From: an uncultured Eubacteriales bacterium
GTDB taxonomy: Bacteria > Bacillota_A > Clostridia > Oscillospirales > Oscillospiraceae
NCBI GenBank assembly: GCA_900319835.1
Contig: ONPY01000060.1
Span: 1-22,628 of the forward strand
DNA: 22,628 nt
Direction: 5' to 3'
This document shows positions 16,099-22,628 of the stretch, in pieces; position 1 is the stretch's first letter; every line of letters starts with the position of its first letter. The position numbers were made by a program, and so were the translations under genes. The notes below the pieces were generated by a model that saw only the letters and a list, made by a program, of their open reading frames with translations, searched no databases and was not told the origin of the DNA.

Positions 16099-17274
16099 AT
16101 GAAGATCACCGATGTCAAGGTTCTGCGTGCTAACCGCGCGGTCTACTGCAAGATCTACACCGACGAGGGCATCGTCGGTCTCGGCGAGAGCGGCGCATGG
16201 GGCTTTCTGGAGGCCTCGGCTCAGGCGATCCTGACGCTGTCCGAGTATCTCATCGGGAAGGATCCCCTGGACATTGAGCACCACTGGCAGTACATGTATC
16301 GCTACTCCCACTTCCGCGGCGCGGCCGTCATGGGCGCCATGTCCGCCATCGACATCGCTCTCTACGACATCGCCGGCAAGTACTTCAACGTCCCCGTCTA
16401 CCGCCTGCTGGGCGGTAAGTGCCGGGACAAGGTCCGCGTGTACAACCACACCTCCGGCCGCTCGGAGGACGAGCTGGTGGAAAACGCGATCAAGGGTGTG
16501 GAGCAGGGCTACACCGCTCTGGGGCATCTGAATCCCTACCTGGACGAGCCGCGCACCGATCCCTTCCGCGACGGGAACGCCGCCCTGCTCTACAAAGCCG
16601 AACGCCGCATCGCCAAGGTGCGCGAGGCCGTGGGCGAGGAAGTCGACCTCTGTCTGGAGCTGCACCGCCGGCTGGAACCGGGACTTGCCGTCCAGCTCTC
16701 CGCACGGCTGGAGCCCTATAACCCCATGTTCCTGGAAGACCCCATCCGGCCTGACAACTTCGACGAGATGGGCCGGGTCGCCGCCCAGTGCCGCATCCCC
16801 ATCGCCACCGGCGAGCGCATCAACACCTATCACGAGTTTGAGATGCTGCTGGAGCGCGGCGCCTGCAGCTACGTGCGCGCCTCTCTCGGCGTCTGCGGCG
16901 GCTTTACCGGCGCAAAGAAGATCGCCGCCGTGGCCGAGGCCCACCACAAGAGTCTGGTGCCCCACAACCCCTGCAGCCCCGTCATGACCAACGCCGTGCT
17001 GCAATTCGTCGCCGCCACAGACAACATCGCCATCACCGAGTACCCCAACCCCTTTGCCGCCTCTACCGCCGATCACCTGACCGGCAGCGGCGTGAAGCTG
17101 CGCCAGTGTGACATGGTCGACCATATCCCCGAGATGAAAGGCGGCTATCTTCCCGTCCCGGAGGAGCCCGGCATCGGCATCGACGTAATCGACAATCTGG
17201 AGGAAAAGTTCCCCTTCCGCCCTCACAAGGTCATGACGCGTCTGAATGCGGACGGCTCGATCTGTGACCAGTAA
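16099..17274 (+). CDS. Enolase-superfamily enzyme, galactonate-dehydratase-like with altered dyad (paralogue 3)
   Basis: A 391-residue paralogue of the galactonate-dehydratase type. The ExH motif gives E187 and H189 (LELHRR), followed by metal ligands E213 (LEDP) and E239 (TGER), H289 (VPHN) and E314 (TEYP). The Asp that normally supports the catalytic His is replaced: where sister proteins read RPDV, this one reads RASL with S262. This may shift its chemistry or weaken the base, or the position may be served by another residue. The GGAG site before ATG 16099 is clear, and the gene lies 10 bp behind the Lys-x-Lys paralogue, so the two probably act on related acids. No terminator follows, so read-through into the permease gene is possible. 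Confidence 0.82.
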   Translation: MKITDVKVLRANRAVYCKIYTDEGIVGLGESGAWGFLEASAQAILTLSEYLIGKDPLDIEHHWQYMYRYSHFRGAAVMGAMSAIDIALYDIAGKYFNVPVYRLLGGKCRDKVRVYNHTSGRSEDELVENAIKGVEQGYTALGHLNPYLDEPRTDPFRDGNAALLYKAERRIAKVREAVGEEVDLCLELHRRLEPGLAVQLSARLEPYNPMFLEDPIRPDNFDEMGRVAAQCRIPIATGERINTYHEFEMLLERGACSYVRASLGVCGGFTGAKKIAAVAEAHHKSLVPHNPCSPVMTNAVLQFVAATDNIAITEYPNPFAASTADHLTGSGVKLRQCDMVDHIPEMKGGYLPVPEEPGIGIDVIDNLEEKFPFRPHKVMTRLNADGSICDQ

Positions 17275-17315
17275 ACGCTATTCCCTTTTGGCATGGAACG
17301 ATGAATATTTAGAAT

Positions 17316-17344
17316 TTGAGTAATACTTTTGCACATGGTAAACT
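17316..17344 (+). promoter_or_regulatory. Candidate promoter for the anion permease
   Basis: TTGAGT (17316-17321) and TAAACT (17339-17344) are spaced 17 bp, about 75 bp before the start at 17419. It differs from the TTGGAC-18 promoters and is a moderate match only. Confidence 0.4.
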
Positions 17345-17368
17345 GACATCAGTATCCACTGGAAAGTC

Positions 17369-17385
17369 GTTCCTCGATGAGGAAC
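17369..17385 (+). other. Small leader hairpin upstream of the permease ribosome binding site
   Basis: A perfect 7-bp stem (17369-17375 with 17379-17385) closes on a three-base loop, gat. An A-rich stretch and the GGAAAAGGAAAA ribosome binding region follow. With no T run it is not a terminator; it may stabilise the 5' end of the mRNA. Confidence 0.4.
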
Positions 17386-17418
17386 AGCAAAATAAAAAAG
17401 AGAAAGGAAAAGGAAAAC

Positions 17419-18738
17419 ATGTCTACGCAACTCATCATCTGCCTGGTGATCTTCGTCCTCACCTGTGTCGGCTACATGACTGGCGTGTGGAGCCTGGCCA
17501 CGGTGGCCATGACCTCCATTTCCGCGCTTGCTCTGACCGGCTGCCTCACCGCGAAAGACGCCCTCGCGTACTTCTCCAACAACAACGTCATCATGATCGG
17601 CGCTATGAGCGTTGTTGCCGCAGGCTTCAACCGCACCCAGTTCTGCACCAACCTGGCTAACTCCATCTCCAAGATGGCCAAGGGCAGCCTCTCCAAAGTG
17701 CTGCTGATGTACTGCATCCTCGCGATGCTCCTCAGCCAGATGGTGCAGAGCCCCGTCGTCGTCTTCGGCATCGTGGCTCCCCTCTGCATGGCCTCCGCTG
17801 ACTCCATGGGCATCTCCAAGTCCAAGATCGCCCTGGCCCTCGGCATCACCTCCATCGCCACCTGCTGCACCCTGCCCATCGGCACCGGCGCCACCCAGGC
17901 GGCCGAGCTCAACGGCTACATCGCCGCCTACTACGACAAGCTCGAAAACTTCACCGGCGTCATGCCCGAGGTTCAGTTCTTCGATCCCATGAAGGCCCGT
18001 CTGCCCATGCTGATCTTCACCGTTGTCTACTGCGCCTTCATCATGCCCCGCTTCTCCCCCGATCAGCCCTCCGTCAACACCGCTGAGAGCGAAGTCCACA
18101 AGACCACCGAGAAGAAGCCTCTGCCCGCCTTCTCCGAGGCCGCCGGCATCGTGATCTTCTTCGGCACCGCCCTCGCCCTCATGCTCCAGGCCAATGTCCT
18201 CAAGTCCCTCGCCATCTGGCAGATCTGCCTGATCGGCGCTGTCCTCATGGTCATCTGCCGCGTGCTCACCCCCAAAGAAGCCGGCAAGGCGATCCCGCTG
18301 AGCATGCTGCTCCTGATCGTCGGCGCGCTGGCCATGGCGGGCGCCCTGTCCTCCACCGGTGCCGGTGACTGGATCGGCGGCGGCATTGCCAAGGTCGTCT
18401 CCGCTGTCAACAACAACTACGTGGTCGGCTTCATCTTCTTCATCGTCCCCTTCGTGCTGACCCAGTTCATGTCCAACCGCGGCGCGATGCTGATCTTCAT
18501 CCCCATCGCCATCGCCACCTGCTACCAGATCGGCGGCGACCCCCGCGGCCTCATCATCCTGATCCAGGCGGGCGCGCTGACCGCGTTCATGACCCCGATG
18601 GCCACCGCCGCCGTCCCCTACATGATGGAGTACGGCGGATACGACCAGAAGGATCTGTTCAAGGGCGGCTGGCTGTTTGCCATCATCGGCTGCGTCATCT
18701 CCGTCGGCTGGATCATGACCATCCTGCCTGTTCTCTGA
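17419..18738 (+). CDS. DASS/SLC13-like divalent-anion permease (C4-dicarboxylate or related acid transporter)
   Basis: The 439-residue product is a polytopic membrane protein with roughly ten to twelve hydrophobic segments from residue 4 onward. Two pseudo-repeated re-entrant motifs are visible: a TCCTLPIGTGATQ stretch in the first half and FMTPMATAAVPY near the C-terminus, with GGY shortly after, fitting the divalent-anion:Na+ symporter (CitT/TtdT-type) group of the ion transporter superfamily. A hydrophilic loop with a SEVHKTTEKKP segment splits the halves. The start at 17419 follows an AGGAAAAGGAAAA region; an in-frame ATG at 17377 lies inside the leader hairpin. Codons are strongly biased to C-ending forms, suggesting high expression. 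Its place after two enolase-family enzymes suggests it imports their acid substrate, or exchanges it for succinate. Confidence 0.8.
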   Translation: MSTQLIICLVIFVLTCVGYMTGVWSLATVAMTSISALALTGCLTAKDALAYFSNNNVIMIGAMSVVAAGFNRTQFCTNLANSISKMAKGSLSKVLLMYCILAMLLSQMVQSPVVVFGIVAPLCMASADSMGISKSKIALALGITSIATCCTLPIGTGATQAAELNGYIAAYYDKLENFTGVMPEVQFFDPMKARLPMLIFTVVYCAFIMPRFSPDQPSVNTAESEVHKTTEKKPLPAFSEAAGIVIFFGTALALMLQANVLKSLAIWQICLIGAVLMVICRVLTPKEAGKAIPLSMLLLIVGALAMAGALSSTGAGDWIGGGIAKVVSAVNNNYVVGFIFFIVPFVLTQFMSNRGAMLIFIPIAIATCYQIGGDPRGLIILIQAGALTAFMTPMATAAVPYMMEYGGYDQKDLFKGGWLFAIIGCVISVGWIMTILPVL

Positions 18739-18750
18739 TTCCTTCCGCAT

Positions 18751-18786
18751 AAAAATTCCACCGGCAAAAGCCGGTGGAATTTTTTT
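18751..18786. terminator. Bidirectional terminator between permease and cupin genes
   Basis: A perfect 15-bp stem (18751-18765 with 18770-18784) has an aaaa loop. A tracts on the left and T tracts on the right make it functional for both converging genes. The cupin stop codon overlaps its right edge. Confidence 0.92.
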
Positions 18787-19228
18787 ATTTGACATAGGCC
18801 GCGCCGTTATACTCGCTCTCCGTGACCACGGAGAAGTGGAAGATTGGCCGATCCACGCGGAGGATGCGGATGGCGTGCGGGAGATTCGGCGGGAAGAAGA
18901 TCAGAGACGAGCGCGTCAGCACATGCTCTTCCCCATCGATCACAACGCGGATCTCCCCGTGCAGCTCGTGCGGGTCCTCCGGGTCGGAGCCGAAGAAGCC
19001 GATGATCTCCGCGGAGGCGTGGCTGTGCTCGGCAAAAATGGGGTCCAGCGCAGGGACCTCCTTATACCAGGAGACGTTCATCTGAAACGCGCCGGGGACC
19101 AGATTGCCGTCGATCCACAGTACGCGCTCGGCAAACTGCCGGTAGATCTCCCGGAAGTCCGGGGCCATGTCCGGCTCATACTTGAGCTCGGAGAGGATGA
19201 GCTCGCCATACTTACTGTTCTGTTCCAT
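18785..19228 (-). CDS. Small cupin-domain protein
   Basis: A 147-residue single-domain cupin. Likely metal ligands are H68 and H70 in EHSHASAE, E74, and H118 in PPNLPHAI, matching the two cupin motifs with a GEIRVVIDGEEH strand pair between them. Cupins of this size may be isomerases, dioxygenases or ligand-binding proteins; I cannot choose. A CGGAGGTT site precedes ATG 19228, which lies inside the 3' end of the LysR gene (17-bp overlap), so translation is coupled to the regulator. Its link to a LysR gene and, divergently, to an enolase-family gene suggests a role with the sugar-acid substrate, for example isomerisation or effector binding. Confidence 0.75.
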   Translation of the reverse strand: MEQNSKYGELILSELKYEPDMAPDFREIYRQFAERVLWIDGNLVPGAFQMNVSWYKEVPALDPIFAEHSHASAEIIGFFGSDPEDPHELHGEIRVVIDGEEHVLTRSSLIFFPPNLPHAIRILRVDRPIFHFSVVTESEYNGAAYVK

Positions 19229-20186
19229 GTTGAATAACCTCCGTGTAAATCATTTGCGGCAGTACGTTTTCCCGGAGAAGCTGGGTGACCTCCCGGATCA
19301 GCGGCAGCTGTTCGCTGTCCTCGCGCCGGACGACGGAGCAGCGTCGCTCCGCTGGGAAGTCCGGCAGCCGGCAGTAGTCCAGCTCCTGCCTCTCCTCCGG
19401 CGAGAGGGCAATCAGGATACCTGCTGAAATCAGCTGGACGCCAAGTCCCTGCACCGCCATCTTCAGACCGGTCGTCATCATGTCGATCACGAGGGTATGC
19501 CCGGGTTGGATGTTATACTGCGCGATCAGCTTCTGAAACGACAGATACATGCCGTTTGCCGGGGACGGCGTGATAAAGGGCAGATTCTGGAGACTTGCCG
19601 GGTTGAGCTGATAAAGATGGTCGGGGCTGTTGTCCCCGCGCGCCTCGGGTGGAACCAGACCGAACTTCCTGTGCGCGACCAACAGCATTTTTTCCAGCGC
19701 CACATCCTCAAAGACCAGCGGGATGTCGCTCTCGGGAATATCCGCCAATGTGCCGATCGCCACATCGATGGAGTCCTTTTCCATCAGCTTTTGCAGCTGC
19801 TTCTCCGCGCCGAGACTGACCGTAAAGCTCAGCTCCGGGTGGCGCTCCGACAGCAGACGCAGCAGCGGCGGCAGCCAGTAGTGGCCGCGCACGCGCGAGC
19901 TGCCGATGCGGAAGGTGCGGGCCGGGTCGGATATGGTGCGCAGCTCGCCCCGGAGGATCTGCTCCGCCTCGGAAATCTCCCGCATCTTTTCCATATAGTG
20001 CTTCCCGGCGGGGGTGAGGAGAACCGGGTTTTTGCGCCTGTCAAACAGCTGAACCCCCAGCGACTCCTCCAGCCGGTTGAGATACATTGTCAGCGTGGGC
20101 TGGGAGATGTACAGTTTTTTTGCCGCCCGCGTCAGATTCTGCTCCTCGGCGATGGCGATCACATAATCGAGTTTTTCGTAAAGCAC
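19212..20186 (-). CDS. LysR-family transcriptional regulator (divergent from paralogue 4)
   Basis: The 324-residue LysR has its winged helix-turn-helix at the N-terminus (EEQNLTRAAKKLYISQPTL and VQLFDRR) and a standard effector-binding domain. I place the start at the GTG at 20186 because an AGGGGGG box (20195-20201) lies 8 bp upstream and the protein then begins like other LysRs (VLYEKLDYVIAIAEE). An in-frame ATG at 20228 would add 14 residues without a recognisable site. It is divergent from the enolase-family gene at 20412, the classic LysR layout, and is followed by the overlapping cupin gene. The shared operator-like block at 20276-20304 is its likely target, and the matching block at 14902 suggests a second target operon. 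Confidence 0.9.
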   Translation of the reverse strand: MLYEKLDYVIAIAEEQNLTRAAKKLYISQPTLTMYLNRLEESLGVQLFDRRKNPVLLTPAGKHYMEKMREISEAEQILRGELRTISDPARTFRIGSSRVRGHYWLPPLLRLLSERHPELSFTVSLGAEKQLQKLMEKDSIDVAIGTLADIPESDIPLVFEDVALEKMLLVAHRKFGLVPPEARGDNSPDHLYQLNPASLQNLPFITPSPANGMYLSFQKLIAQYNIQPGHTLVIDMMTTGLKMAVQGLGVQLISAGILIALSPEERQELDYCRLPDFPAERRCSVVRREDSEQLPLIREVTQLLRENVLPQMIYTEVIQHGTEQ

Positions 20187-20275
20187 GGCCTGCGCCCCCC
20201 TCGCATTTGGAAACTTTGCCAAATTCAATCAATATTTTTTATGCAACTTGCAAGCTTGTCCTGTTTGGATAAATC

Positions 20276-20304
20276 TTTTTGATGTGAGATGCAAGAAACA
20301 TATA
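20276..20304 (+). promoter_or_regulatory. Candidate operator, copy B, abutting the -35 of the fourth enolase gene
   Basis: TTTTTGATG is followed by a 20-base segment containing ATGCAAGAAACAT, directly next to TTGGAC; it matches copy A at 14902-14930 in register. A second ATGCAA lies at 20241-20246 on the LysR side, and a TTTGG-N8-CCAAA palindrome spans 20206-20223 in the LysR leader. The remainder of the 20187-20411 gap shows no gene. Confidence 0.6.
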
Positions 20305-20334
20305 TTGGACAGTTCCTTGAAATTATAATATTCT
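20305..20334 (+). promoter_or_regulatory. Promoter of the fourth enolase gene/esterase 2 operon (TTGGAC-18-TATTCT)
   Basis: TTGGAC at 20305-20310 and TATTCT at 20329-20334 are separated by 18 bp, the same boxes and spacing as at 14931-14960. It is followed by an AT-rich leader of about 75 bp to the start at 20412. Confidence 0.72.
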
Positions 20335-20411
20335 AATCTCAGAAGAAGTTCAAGACCCGCAAATAAAAAACATTTATTCTTTATGACACATTCTGATTGG
20401 GGAGGCTGCTT

Positions 20412-21554
20412 ATGAAAATCACATCCATTGAGCTTTTACCGGCCAGCAAATATCTCTTTCTCAAGGTCCACACCGATTCCGGCATCTACGGCACCGGCGA
20501 GGTCGGCGCCTGGGGTTATCTCGACGGCTGCGTGGGCGTGCTGAAAAAGATGGAGAGCTATCTCATCGGCCAGGATCCCTTCCGCATCGAGCACCACTGG
20601 AATTATCTCTACCGCAGCATGTACTTCCGCGGCTCCATCCTCATGAGCGCCCTGTCCGCCATTGACATCGCCCTCTGGGACATCAAGGGCAAGGCCCTGG
20701 GCGTGCCGGTCTACGAGCTGCTGGGCGGCAAGTGCCGCGACAAGGTACGCTCCTACGAGGCCTGCTTCCAGTTCACCCCCGAGACCATGGCCAGCGGCTG
20801 CCTCAAGATCAAGGAGATGGGCTTTGACGCCGCGCGCCTCATGATCACCGGCGACATCCGTCTCAGCCAGGCCGAGCGCCGCTCCAGCGTCTATAACGCC
20901 AAGGTCTCCGATTACATTGCCAAGGTCAAAGCCGTGCGCGAGGCCGTGGGCGATGAGTTTGACCTGATCCTTGAGTGCCACCGCAGCATGGACCCGATGG
21001 AGGCCATTGCCTTTGCCAAAGGCGTCGAGGAGTTCCGTCCGCTGTTTCTGGAGGACCCCATCCCCCCCGACAGCCCCGAGGCCATGGCGGAAATCGCCCA
21101 GCGCATCAACATTCCCATTGCCACCGGCGAGCGCTTCATCAACATTCAGGAGTTTGAGACCACCTTCCAGAAGCACTCGGCAAAGTATGTCCGGCCCGAC
21201 GTCTGCGCCCTGGGCGGCCTGACCCCCTCCAAGAAGGTGGCCGCCATGGCCGAGGCCAACTACTGCAAGATCGTCCCGCACAATCCTCTGGGCCCCGTCT
21301 CCACCGCCGCCTGCCTGCAGCTGGACGCCGCGATCCCCAACTTCGCCATTCAGGAGTTCCCGTCCTTCTACCACACGGGCAACGAAAGTGAAATGACCAA
21401 GGAAGCCTTCCAGGAGGACGCCGGCTACATCGTGATCCCCGATCGTCCCGGCATCGGCATTGAGCTGGTGGACGATATCTGCGAGCGCTTCCCCGCCAAG
21501 GCCAGAAGCATCTCCGCCCAGATCGCCCACGACGGGTCCGTCTACGACATCTGA
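20412..21554 (+). CDS. Enolase-superfamily dehydratase, galactonate-dehydratase-like (paralogue 4)
   Basis: A 380-residue member of the mandelate racemase subgroup. Its residues are complete: E188 and H190 (LECHRS), E214 (LEDP), E240 (TGER), D263 (RPDV), H290 (VPHN) and E315 (QEFP). As in paralogues 1 and 3 the first metal ligand is Glu, not Asp. It most resembles paralogue 3 in the LLGGKCRDKVR segment, suggesting local duplication, but it keeps the catalytic Asp. The start at 20412 follows GGGGAGG by 6 bp; an in-frame ATG at 20397 has no site. It heads a two-gene unit with an HSL-type esterase 10 bp downstream and is divergent from a LysR gene. A sugar acid or hydroxy-dicarboxylate substrate is likely. 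Confidence 0.85.
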   Translation: MKITSIELLPASKYLFLKVHTDSGIYGTGEVGAWGYLDGCVGVLKKMESYLIGQDPFRIEHHWNYLYRSMYFRGSILMSALSAIDIALWDIKGKALGVPVYELLGGKCRDKVRSYEACFQFTPETMASGCLKIKEMGFDAARLMITGDIRLSQAERRSSVYNAKVSDYIAKVKAVREAVGDEFDLILECHRSMDPMEAIAFAKGVEEFRPLFLEDPIPPDSPEAMAEIAQRINIPIATGERFINIQEFETTFQKHSAKYVRPDVCALGGLTPSKKVAAMAEANYCKIVPHNPLGPVSTAACLQLDAAIPNFAIQEFPSFYHTGNESEMTKEAFQEDAGYIVIPDRPGIGIELVDDICERFPAKARSISAQIAHDGSVYDI

Positions 21555-21564
21555 GGAGTGTGCC

Positions 21565-22482
21565 ATGAATCGGAAAGAGTTTATCGAGAGCTGCCGTGAT
21601 CTGAGCGAGGCAGAGCTGCTGGACATCGCCGTCCGCGCCCGCACCATGGCGGAAAAGCGTGTGCCGGAGGAAATGAAGTCCCTGTTTCGCAGTCTGGACG
21701 ACGTAACCGAAGTCGAAGAGATTCAGGTTGAAACCGCCTGGGGCCGGTCCCATGTCTATGTCGTGCAGGAGAAGGCGCACGGCGCGGAGAAGCGTCCTGT
21801 TCTTGTCAATGTGCACGGCGGCGGCTGGACCATGCCGCACACGGAGCGCGACACCTATTTCTGCCGCCGCATGGCCGCACGCACCGGCTGCCTGATTTTT
21901 GACGCGGACTATGTGCTGGCGCCGGAGTACCCCTATCCCGCCGCTCTGGAGGAGCTGGAGGCGCTGCTGGACAAGCTGCCGGAGCTCTGTGAGAAGTACG
22001 GTGGTGACCCCGCCCGTGTGATTCTCTGCGGCCAGAGCGCCGGCGGCAATCTGCTCGGCGGCGTGATGTGGCGCAAAAAGACCGCGCTCAAGCCCCTGGC
22101 GCAGATCCTCTGCTATCTGCCGGCGGACAATTACAACGATCATTTCAAGGGTGAAGAGCTGGACGAGCGCGGCAAGAGCACCGAGTATTACGGCTTTTTC
22201 TACAACCGCGTCTTTGAAGAGCGCGCAAACTTTGACGTGTCCCTGGCCCTGACCCCCGAAGAGCAGCTGCGCGGTTTGCCGCCCACGGATATCGTCACCG
22301 CCGGGCGGGACAACCTGGTCGAGGAGGCAGTACGCTACACGGAGAAGCTCCGTGCGGCCGGTGTAGTGACCACCTACCGCTGCTTTGAAAACAGTCGCCA
22401 CGGTTTCCTGGTCAACCTCTATGACGAATGGCAGGAGGGCGAAAGCTTTGTAGCCGAGCGCATCCTTGCGCATCTGAAATAA
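21565..22482 (+). CDS. Alpha/beta hydrolase, HSL-type esterase 2
   Basis: This 305-residue cytosolic esterase shares the layout of the hydrolase at 11410: HGGG at 84-87, nucleophile S158 in GQSAGG, acid D249 in TAGRDN and base H279 in NSRHGF. Both copies also share an FCRRM segment after the oxyanion motif and a similar ending, so they look paralogous. TGAGGAG lies just before the ATG at 21565; the frame is open upstream into the preceding gene, but no site supports an earlier start. It follows paralogue 4 by 10 bp and is closed by a strong terminator. The repeated esterase plus enolase-enzyme pairing suggests removal of an ester or lactone before dehydration. Confidence 0.87.
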   Translation: MNRKEFIESCRDLSEAELLDIAVRARTMAEKRVPEEMKSLFRSLDDVTEVEEIQVETAWGRSHVYVVQEKAHGAEKRPVLVNVHGGGWTMPHTERDTYFCRRMAARTGCLIFDADYVLAPEYPYPAALEELEALLDKLPELCEKYGGDPARVILCGQSAGGNLLGGVMWRKKTALKPLAQILCYLPADNYNDHFKGEELDERGKSTEYYGFFYNRVFEERANFDVSLALTPEEQLRGLPPTDIVTAGRDNLVEEAVRYTEKLRAAGVVTTYRCFENSRHGFLVNLYDEWQEGESFVAERILAHLK

Positions 22483-22485
22483 CTT

Positions 22486-22526
22486 AAAAACGCTCGAAGC
22501 CGTTTATCCGGCTTCGAGCGTTTTTT
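22486..22526 (+). terminator. Rho-independent terminator ending the island
   Basis: A 12-bp GC-rich perfect stem (22491-22502 with 22509-22520) is extended by A-T pairs (22486-22490 with 22521-22525), with a six-base loop and T run 22521-22526. It begins 4 bp after the esterase stop. Confidence 0.92.
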
Positions 22527-22530
22527 AAAA

Positions 22531-22628
22531 GGCTCTATGTCAATAGTTGGGGTAGAGCAAGAAGAAACCTAATACGAAGGAGCATGTGGCGCGCCACATG
22601 CTCCTTCGTATTAGGTGCTATGTGGCAC
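22531..22628. mobile_element. Possible left end of an insertion sequence, truncated by the window
   Basis: Directly after the AT-rich TTTTAAAA (22523-22530) the sequence begins GGCTCTATGTCAATAG and contains GCTCTA (22532-22537) mirrored by TAGAGC (22553-22558). A GG-initial terminal repeat next to an eight-base AT-rich target resembles, from memory, ISL3-family ends. No transposase or second end is visible, so this is a weak call. Confidence 0.35.
22567..22616. repeat. Perfect 50-bp palindrome
   Basis: Bases 22567-22591 are the exact reverse complement of 22592-22616, centred on GGCGCGCC, with no spacer. The next flanking pair (22566/22617) does not match. It lies inside the putative mobile-element end and has no T run, so it is not a typical terminator. 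Confidence 0.9.

Noticed and set aside
17369..17400. Hairpin before the permease as a riboswitch or attenuator
   Set aside because: Only a 7-bp stem, no T run and no alternative pairing that I can see.
20187..20228. ATG at 20228 as the start of the second LysR gene
   Set aside because: No ribosome binding site, and the extra 14 residues are not LysR-like; the GTG at 20186 has a strong purine box 8 bp upstream.

Overview
The window looks like chromosome from a high-GC, Gram-positive anaerobe, most plausibly a gut-type Clostridia (Oscillospiraceae-like). This is inferred from strong GGAGG ribosome binding sites, GC-rich codon use, short hairpin-plus-T terminators, a split B12-dependent methionine synthase and anaerobe-type enzymes. 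I cannot name the species from sequence alone. No tRNA, rRNA or CRISPR array was seen. All genes appear intact except the one cut by the left edge.

Positions 1-6350 hold housekeeping and stress metabolism on the + strand. First come the 3' end of a corrinoid-reactivation (RACo-like/DUF4445) protein and an overlapping homocysteine S-methyltransferase, closed by a perfect terminator. Next is a polyphosphate operon with its own TTGACT-17-TAAAAT promoter: a two-domain PPK2-type polyphosphate:AMP phosphotransferase, PPK1, and a ROK-family sugar kinase. It ends in a 25-bp perfect hairpin shared with the convergent operon on the other strand.

Positions 6351-9126 (- strand) encode an AbgB-like M20 amidohydrolase followed by a CapA-like metallophosphatase that lacks a signal peptide.

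Positions 9271-22526 form an accessory catabolic island. It contains four enolase-superfamily (mandelate racemase/galactonate dehydratase subgroup) enzymes, two HSL-type alpha/beta hydrolases, two LysR regulators, a class II fumarase, an Ldh_2-type malate/lactate dehydrogenase, a DASS-like anion permease and a small cupin. Three transcription units here (before 9353, 15021 and 20412) start from near-identical promoters: TTGGAC, exactly 18 bp, then TATTCT or TACAAT. Two of them also share a roughly 29-bp upstream block, so the units probably form one LysR-controlled regulon. My working model is uptake of a hydroxy-dicarboxylate or sugar acid by the permease, release from an ester by the alpha/beta hydrolases, dehydration or epimerisation by the enolase-family enzymes, and passage through oxaloacetate, malate and fumarate by the dehydrogenase and FumC. 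Tartrate-type or ester-conjugated substrates would fit, but the substrate is not proven.

The right edge, beyond the last terminator, holds a probable insertion-sequence end and a perfect 50-bp palindrome. No transposase is visible before the window stops.
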